In this document: positions 7,561 to 10,755 of the stretch, piece after piece | How the letters are laid out: each line of letters opens with the position of its first letter | Numbering within the stretch: position 1 is the first letter of the stretch | Assembly: GCA_964514665.1 (NCBI GenBank) | Contig: CAZESH010000140.1 | Coordinates: 1-10,755 of the forward strand | Reading direction: 5' to 3' | From: CAZESH01 sp964514665 | GTDB lineage: Bacteria > Bacillota > Bacilli > Paenibacillales > KCTC-25726 | Length of the DNA: 10,755 nt | Position numbers and translations under genes: made by a program | The notes under the pieces: generated by a model | The model's database searches: none | What the model saw: only the letters and a program-made list of their open reading frames with translations | What the model was told of the DNA's origin: nothing

Positions 7561-8322
7561 ATGTATCCCAATTTCGATTTAACAGGTAAAGTGGCGGTTG
7601 TAACAGGGGCCAGCATGGGGATCGGATACGGTCTATCCAAGGCATTGGCCCATACGGGCGCCAAGGTGGCCGTCACAGCGCGCAGTGAGCAGGAATTGCA
7701 GAAATTGGTCGATGAAATCAAGCAGGATGGCGGCGAAGCGTTGGCTGTTCAGCTGGATGTGAGAGATACAGCTCAAATTCATGCTGTCATGAAGCAGGTT
7801 CGCGATCATTACGGGAGCCTGGATATTGTGGTTAATAATGCGGGATTAGGCGCAAACCACCCAGCTGTCGAGGTGACCGAAGCAGATTGGGACACGATGA
7901 TGGACGTCAATCTAAAAGGCCTGTTTTTTTGCTGCCAAGCCGCTGGCAAGATCATGCTGCAGCAAGGACATGGAAAAATTATCAACATGAGTTCGCAGGC
8001 AAGTGTCGTCGGCATTCAGGATCATGCGGTTTATTGTGCGTCCAAGGGGGGAGTCAACCAATTAACCCGGGTTTTGGCCTTGGAATGGTCTTCCAAGGGA
8101 GTAACCGTAAATGCCGTAGCCCCCACTTTCACCTATACGCCGGGAACCGCAGAGCGTCTCGACAATCCGGAATATTTAAAGAGCGTCACGGATCGCATTC
8201 CGATCGGTCGAGTGGCCGACATCAAGGATGTTGCGGGTGCCGTCATCTATCTTGCCTCCCAAGCCGGAGACATGGTAACGGGAACCGTTCTGCTTGTCGA
8301 CGGAGGCTGGACGGCTCAGTGA
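7561..8322 (+). CDS. SDR-family NAD(P)-dependent oxidoreductase, classical type
   Basis: A 253-residue classical short-chain dehydrogenase. ATG 7561 follows AGGAGGGTGA (7549-7558), with the GGAGG core 6 bases away; an in-frame ATG at 7498 lacks a ribosome binding site. Motifs: cofactor loop TGASMGIG (15-22), NNAG (92-95), structural Asn117, and the catalytic set Ser145, Tyr158 and Lys162 in the YCASK box, with C-terminal VDGGW (247-251). All catalytic residues are present. Arg41 directly after the second beta strand (TAR) suggests NADP(H) preference. Overall resemblance is to the gluconate 5-dehydrogenase, KduD and sugar-alcohol dehydrogenase group, but the substrate cannot be read from sequence. 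It has its own promoter candidate, is followed by a strong hairpin terminator, and a zinc dehydrogenase gene lies next on the same strand. A shared carbohydrate or polyol pathway is only a guess. Confidence 0.93.
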   Translation: MYPNFDLTGKVAVVTGASMGIGYGLSKALAHTGAKVAVTARSEQELQKLVDEIKQDGGEALAVQLDVRDTAQIHAVMKQVRDHYGSLDIVVNNAGLGANHPAVEVTEADWDTMMDVNLKGLFFCCQAAGKIMLQQGHGKIINMSSQASVVGIQDHAVYCASKGGVNQLTRVLALEWSSKGVTVNAVAPTFTYTPGTAERLDNPEYLKSVTDRIPIGRVADIKDVAGAVIYLASQAGDMVTGTVLLVDGGWTAQ

Positions 8323-8343
8323 TCGGAGCAAGCAAACAATATC

Positions 8344-8392
8344 AAGGGCTGTTCCAAAAGTAGATAAATCTACTGGAGGAAAAGCCCTTTTT
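8344..8392 (+). terminator. Long hairpin terminator after the SDR gene
   Basis: Two 21-base arms (8344-8364 and 8369-8389) around a TAAA loop pair at 17 of 21 positions. The inner stem is AGTAGA/TCTACT, then an AAA-by-GGA internal loop, TTCC/GGAA, a G-by-A mismatch, and AAGGGCT/AGCCCTT. A T5 run (8388-8392) follows. The hairpin begins 21 bases after the SDR stop. The arms are long for an ordinary terminator and the outer end resembles some insertion-sequence termini. Confidence 0.8.
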
Positions 8393-8477
8393 CAACGTTT
8401 GACTCGGCTTGTTATGCGGAATTGCAGTATGAAGGTACGCTGATTAACGATAAAACGATCTGCTGCTTTAAAAGGTT

Positions 8478-8507
8478 TTGTCCCTCTGATATAGAAACAT
8501 ATATATA
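8478..8507 (+). promoter_or_regulatory. Candidate sigma-A promoter for the zinc dehydrogenase gene
   Basis: TTGTCC (8478-8483) and TATATA (8502-8507) with an 18-base spacer lie about 58 bases before the start codon. A TGATAAT element (8514-8520), equal to one half of a Bacillus Fur-type box, sits at the expected transcription start. The rest of the gap (8393-8477) shows nothing recognisable beyond an isolated TTGACT at 8399. Confidence 0.4.
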
Positions 8508-8564
8508 GGGTAATGATAATTTTCAGAAAAATGGCATGAAGTAGCAATAAAAGGAGGCTGTTTT

Positions 8565-9590
8565 ATGAAAGCGGTGTATTACCAAAAAGCGCAGGATTTT
8601 TCCGTCAAAGAAGTCAGCGATCCGATCATCAAGGACAACCAGGTTTTGATCAAAGTCAAGGCCTGCGGCGTATGCCGCACGGATATCCATCTTCATCACG
8701 GGGAATTCATGGCACAATTTCCGCTTATCCCCGGCCACGAGTTTGCCGGGGAAATCGTGCAGGTGGGCAAAGCCGTGCCTGAGCTGAAAGTGGGCGACCG
8801 CGTATGCGGGGATAATACGGAGTTATGCGGTCATTGCTACTATTGCAAGCGGAACGAGCCGCTGTACTGCGAAAATTTTTATTCCTTGGGCGTGAACGGT
8901 CCCGGCGGTTTTGCCGAATATGTGGCGGTGAATCATGACAAAGTGTTCCCGTTGGGCGATCTTTCTTATGACGAAGCGGTGATGGTTGAACCGACTGCAT
9001 GCGCCGTGCATGGTTTGGATGTGATTGACGTCAAGCCGGGCGACGACGTGCTGATGTTTGGTACGGGACCGACCGGGCTTATTCTGGCACAGCTGCTGAA
9101 GCATGCCGGAGCAGCCAATCTCGTCGTCGTCGCATCCGACGAACGGAAATTGGCCGTTGCCGAGGAACTGGGCGCCGATCATACCATTCGGATGGACCGC
9201 ACGGATTATTCGCGGCATGAGATGAAGCTCAAGGCGCTGTTCCCCCAAGGCTTCGATGTGATCATCGATGCCACGGGAGCGAAGGAAGTGATCCAGCATA
9301 TGCCGCAGTTTGCCAAATACGGAGCAAAGATCGTCATTTACGGCGTTGCATCCATCAGGGATGAGATCACGCTGAGCCCGTATGAGATTTTCCGCAAAGA
9401 ACTTAAAATTATCGGTTCCTTTGCCCAGACCCATTGCTTTGACCGTGCGTTGAAATTCATCCGCAGCGGGATCGTTAATGCCAAGGGGTTGATTACGCAC
9501 CGCTTCAGCCTCGAGCATTTCGGCAAAGCGATCGAGCAGGTGGAAACAGGGAAAGGCCATATCAAAGTCATGATTGATGTTGAGCAATAA
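8565..9590 (+). CDS. Zinc-dependent alcohol/polyol dehydrogenase (MDR superfamily)
   Basis: A 341-residue medium-chain dehydrogenase resembling the polyol and threonine dehydrogenases. ATG 8565 follows AAGGAGG (8551-8557) with a 7-base spacer. The N-terminal GroES-like domain has the catalytic zinc ligands Cys37 (CGVCRTD) and His58-Glu59 (GHEFAGE), with Glu142 in VEPTACAVHG as the likely further ligand, as in sorbitol dehydrogenase. Structural zinc ligands are Cys88, Cys91, Cys94 and Cys102. The Rossmann domain carries GTGPTG at 166-171. All metal ligands are present, so the enzyme should be active. A D-arabinitol or L-iditol dehydrogenase-like role is plausible from the motif pattern, but the substrate is undetermined. 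The gene looks monocistronic, with a candidate promoter ahead and a weak hairpin behind. The neighbouring SDR is the only contextual hint of a sugar-alcohol pathway. Confidence 0.94.
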   Translation: MKAVYYQKAQDFSVKEVSDPIIKDNQVLIKVKACGVCRTDIHLHHGEFMAQFPLIPGHEFAGEIVQVGKAVPELKVGDRVCGDNTELCGHCYYCKRNEPLYCENFYSLGVNGPGGFAEYVAVNHDKVFPLGDLSYDEAVMVEPTACAVHGLDVIDVKPGDDVLMFGTGPTGLILAQLLKHAGAANLVVVASDERKLAVAEELGADHTIRMDRTDYSRHEMKLKALFPQGFDVIIDATGAKEVIQHMPQFAKYGAKIVIYGVASIRDEITLSPYEIFRKELKIIGSFAQTHCFDRALKFIRSGIVNAKGLITHRFSLEHFGKAIEQVETGKGHIKVMIDVEQ

Positions 9591-9595
9591 ATCCT

Positions 9596-9630
9596 GACAG
9601 CTGCCGGGCGCTCCTTTGCCGAGCTGTTTC
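9596..9630 (+). terminator. Possible weak hairpin terminator after the zinc dehydrogenase
   Basis: ACAGCT (9597-9602) pairs with AGCTGT (9622-9627), extended inward by CGG (9605-9607) with CCG (9619-9621) across a 2-base bulge. Only a TTTC tail follows, so termination would be inefficient. It starts 5 bases after the stop codon. Confidence 0.3.
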
Positions 9631-9655
9631 AAAATCGCAATCCGGCTCTCATTCA

Positions 9656-9664
9656 TGATATAAT
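9656..9664 (+). promoter_or_regulatory. Extended -10 promoter for the ccdC-like gene
   Basis: TGATATAAT is a perfect extended -10 element (TGnTATAAT). The -35 region is weak (TCGCAA at 9635-9640, 18 bases upstream of TATAAT), which extended -10 promoters tolerate. Predicted leader length is about 60 bases. Confidence 0.5.
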
Positions 9665-9729
9665 GCTTAAAGAGACATATTATAAAGCGGAACAACAATT
9701 TTTGGATATTGCAAGCTGGAGGGAAGATC

Positions 9730-10209
9730 ATGCATTTAGGTGTTATTAATCCGCAAATCGCAACATCGTTCGGTGCTGCGTTTGTTGCCTTGACAGTCTT
9801 GTTCATACGGATGCGTGCCAGCAGAAAGCCGACTTCAATCGCCAAAATCATCATGCCTCCGATTGGCATGAGCAGCGGTTTTCTGATGTTTTTATACGAA
9901 CCGGCACGGATTCCGCTAATGTGGGCGTTGTTCGCTTTTTTGGCGGGCGTCGTTTTGTTTTCCTATCCGTTAATCCATACCTCGAAGTTTCATGTAGTCG
10001 ATGGGAAGGTTTATTTGAAACGCTCCAAATCGTTTGTATTCATTTTGTTCGGTTTGTTGGCGATCCGCATGATTCTGCACAATTATGTGGAGGAATTCAT
10101 TTCGATTCCGCAAACCGGCGCTTTATTTTTCATTTTGGCTTTCGGCATGCTGCTTCCATGGCGTCTGGCCATGCTGGCCCAATTTATGAAGCTGCGTGTC
10201 AAGCCATAG
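9730..10209 (+). CDS. ccdC: CcdC-family (DUF1453) integral membrane protein
   Basis: A 159-residue, very hydrophobic protein. ATG 9730 follows GGAGGG (9718-9723) with a 6-base spacer. About five membrane segments are visible, near residues 8-26, 39-56, 62-80, 101-118 and 128-147, with a basic loop after the first (RMRASRKPTS). A short soluble stretch with the pattern HVVDGKVYLKRSKSF (88-102) precedes the fourth. Length, topology and this stretch fit CcdC of B. subtilis (about 160 residues), which was named for the cytochrome c biogenesis cluster but was reported there as not essential for cytochrome c formation. Its biochemical role is unknown. No ccdA or thiol-disulfide partner is present in this window. 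It has its own extended -10 promoter and a strong downstream terminator, so it is probably monocistronic. Confidence 0.85.
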   Translation: MHLGVINPQIATSFGAAFVALTVLFIRMRASRKPTSIAKIIMPPIGMSSGFLMFLYEPARIPLMWALFAFLAGVVLFSYPLIHTSKFHVVDGKVYLKRSKSFVFILFGLLAIRMILHNYVEEFISIPQTGALFFILAFGMLLPWRLAMLAQFMKLRVKP

Positions 10210-10246
10210 AAGCTGCAGCGTGAAATAAACGGCAGAGCGCAAAAGC

Positions 10247-10279
10247 ACCTTTGGGACGAGTTGTCTCAAGGGTTTTTTT
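10247..10279 (+). terminator. Strong rho-independent terminator after ccdC
   Basis: The arms ACCTTTGGGAC (10247-10257) and GTCTCAAGGGT (10263-10273) form an uninterrupted 11-bp stem including two G-T pairs, with a GAGTT loop and a T7 run (10273-10279). Confidence 0.9.
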
Positions 10280-10325
10280 GATGAGCGTGAAAGCAGCCGA
10301 ATTCCTTTTTTTACAAAACTGCTTT

Positions 10326-10345
10326 ATAGCGGCCCGCTATTTTTT
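10326..10345 (+). promoter_or_regulatory. Perfect 15-base palindrome with T tract: second terminator or operator
   Basis: ATAGCGG-C-CCGCTAT (10326-10340) is a perfect dyad with 7-base arms, followed by a T6 run (10340-10345). As RNA it would form a short 6-bp hairpin with a 3-base loop and T tail. As DNA it overlaps the -35 position of the extended -10 element just downstream. It is either a backup terminator after ccdC or a repressor site; the sequence does not decide between these. Confidence 0.45.
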
Positions 10346-10351
10346 GTTCTG

Positions 10352-10360
10352 TGCTAGAAT
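10352..10360 (+). promoter_or_regulatory. Candidate extended -10 promoter upstream of the sigma gene
   Basis: TGCTAGAAT matches the extended -10 pattern TGnTATAAT with one mismatch. No good -35 is present; the -35 position is covered by the palindrome at 10326-10340. It would give a leader of about 87 bases for the sigma factor gene. Confidence 0.4.
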
Positions 10361-10398
10361 AGGATCATAAAAAGATAATATGTATGCTTATAACGAAA

Positions 10399-10425
10399 CG
10401 CAACATTTATGGTCGCCTGATCGTC
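10399..10425 (+). promoter_or_regulatory. Candidate ECF-type (autoregulatory) promoter for the sigma gene
   Basis: CGCAAC-A-TTT (10399-10408) and CGTC (10422-10425), with 17 bases between the AAC and CGTC, resemble the sigma-W/X/M-type pattern (TGAAAC, about 16-17 bases, CGTC or CGTA). The -35 has two mismatches in six. It ends about 28 bases before the GTG start, the usual place for ECF self-regulation. Confidence 0.35.
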
Positions 10426-10453
10426 TATAAAGTTGCAAGAGAGGGGGATCCTG

Positions 10454-10755
10454 GTGATAGAGCCGGATATGATCAAATCCGCTCAATCGGGTGATCGCGA
10501 TGCTCTTATTGCCCTTTTGCGCGAAATTGAAACACATGTGTATCGCACGGCTTATTACATTTTGGGCAATGAGCAGGATGCGATGGACGCCGCGCAGGAA
10601 GCACTGATCCGTATATATACGAAAATTAATTCCTATGAAGAAAAAGCGCTGTTTAAAACCTGGGTGCAGCGAATCGTAACCAACATATGCATTGACAAAT
10701 TCCGCCGTGCAAAGCCGACGGTTTCAATTGAAGAGCATAACATGGTGTTCAAAAC
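10454..10755 (+). CDS. ECF-like sigma-70 family RNA polymerase sigma factor, N-terminal part (cut by window end)
   Basis: Promoter-recognition subunit of RNA polymerase; 100 codons plus 2 bases are visible. GTG 10454 follows GAGGGGG (10441-10447) with a 6-base spacer; an in-frame ATG at 10469 has no such site. The visible part is region 2. A helix with the pattern YRTAYYILGNEQDAMDAAQEA spans about residues 30-50, with the QDAMDAAQEALIRIY core typical of region 2.1-2.2. FKTWVQRIVTNICIDKFRR at 67-85 is the region 2.3/2.4 block used in -10 melting and recognition. The near absence of sequence before region 2 indicates an ECF (group IV) factor. Region 4 lies beyond the edge, so the subgroup (SigW, SigX, SigM or SigV-like) cannot be fixed. 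An anti-sigma gene would be expected downstream, outside the window. Confidence 0.92.
   Translation, partial: MIEPDMIKSAQSGDRDALIALLREIETHVYRTAYYILGNEQDAMDAAQEALIRIYTKINSYEEKALFKTWVQRIVTNICIDKFRRAKPTVSIEEHNMVFK

Noticed and set aside
9591..9660. Remnant of a divergent minus-strand gene ahead of ccdC
   Set aside because: A short minus-strand reading from the Met near 9655 looked protein-like but runs straight into antisense of the dehydrogenase, with no ribosome binding site.
8823..9869. A 348-codon open frame on the minus strand opposite the zinc dehydrogenase gene
   Set aside because: No ribosome binding site at its start or at the internal Met near 9655, no recognisable domain, and the plus strand codes a complete enzyme with all motifs. 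It reflects codon bias of the real gene.

Overview
The window looks like chromosomal DNA from a spore-former-type Firmicute, most likely Paenibacillaceae (Paenibacillus, Cohnella or a close relative). The evidence is strong AGGAGG-type ribosome binding sites at nearly every gene, moderately high GC, a Bacillus-style late-competence (comE) cluster including the divergent comER gene, and a CcdC-family gene. It is dense core genome: no transposase, phage gene, CRISPR array, tRNA or rRNA was seen. No gap between genes exceeds 300 bases; the two longest (8323-8564 and 10210-10453) hold terminators and candidate promoters.

Layout. 1-1329 (+) is the 3' part of leuS (leucyl-tRNA synthetase). 1326-2186 (-) is comER, overlapping leuS tail-to-tail by 4 bases. 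From 2324 rightward on the + strand come comEA (short membrane-anchored DNA receptor), metY (O-acetylhomoserine sulfhydrylase), comEB (dCMP deaminase), a strong terminator at 4769-4799, and comEC (DNA-uptake channel plus metallo-beta-lactamase-like domain, 4894-7383). Next are two oxidoreductases, an SDR (7561-8322) and a zinc-dependent MDR-type alcohol/polyol dehydrogenase (8565-9590). They are separated by a long hairpin terminator and appear to have their own promoters. A CcdC-like membrane protein (9730-10209) follows, then a strong terminator, a second palindrome and the start of an ECF-type sigma factor gene (10454 to the window edge).

How the genes work together. ComEA and ComEC are the receptor and channel for transforming DNA at the cell membrane. 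ComEB and ComER are traditional members of the locus with metabolic-enzyme folds. Two features differ from the B. subtilis pattern: metY sits between comEA and comEB, and a rho-independent terminator sits between comEB and comEC. ComEA also appears to lack the extracellular oligomerization (SLBB-like) domain expected in Bacillus-type ComEA.

I did not find a clearly new biological system. The most useful leads are the modified comE locus and short ComEA, the putative autoregulatory ECF promoter plus palindrome ahead of the sigma gene, and the long IS-end-like hairpin between the two dehydrogenase genes.
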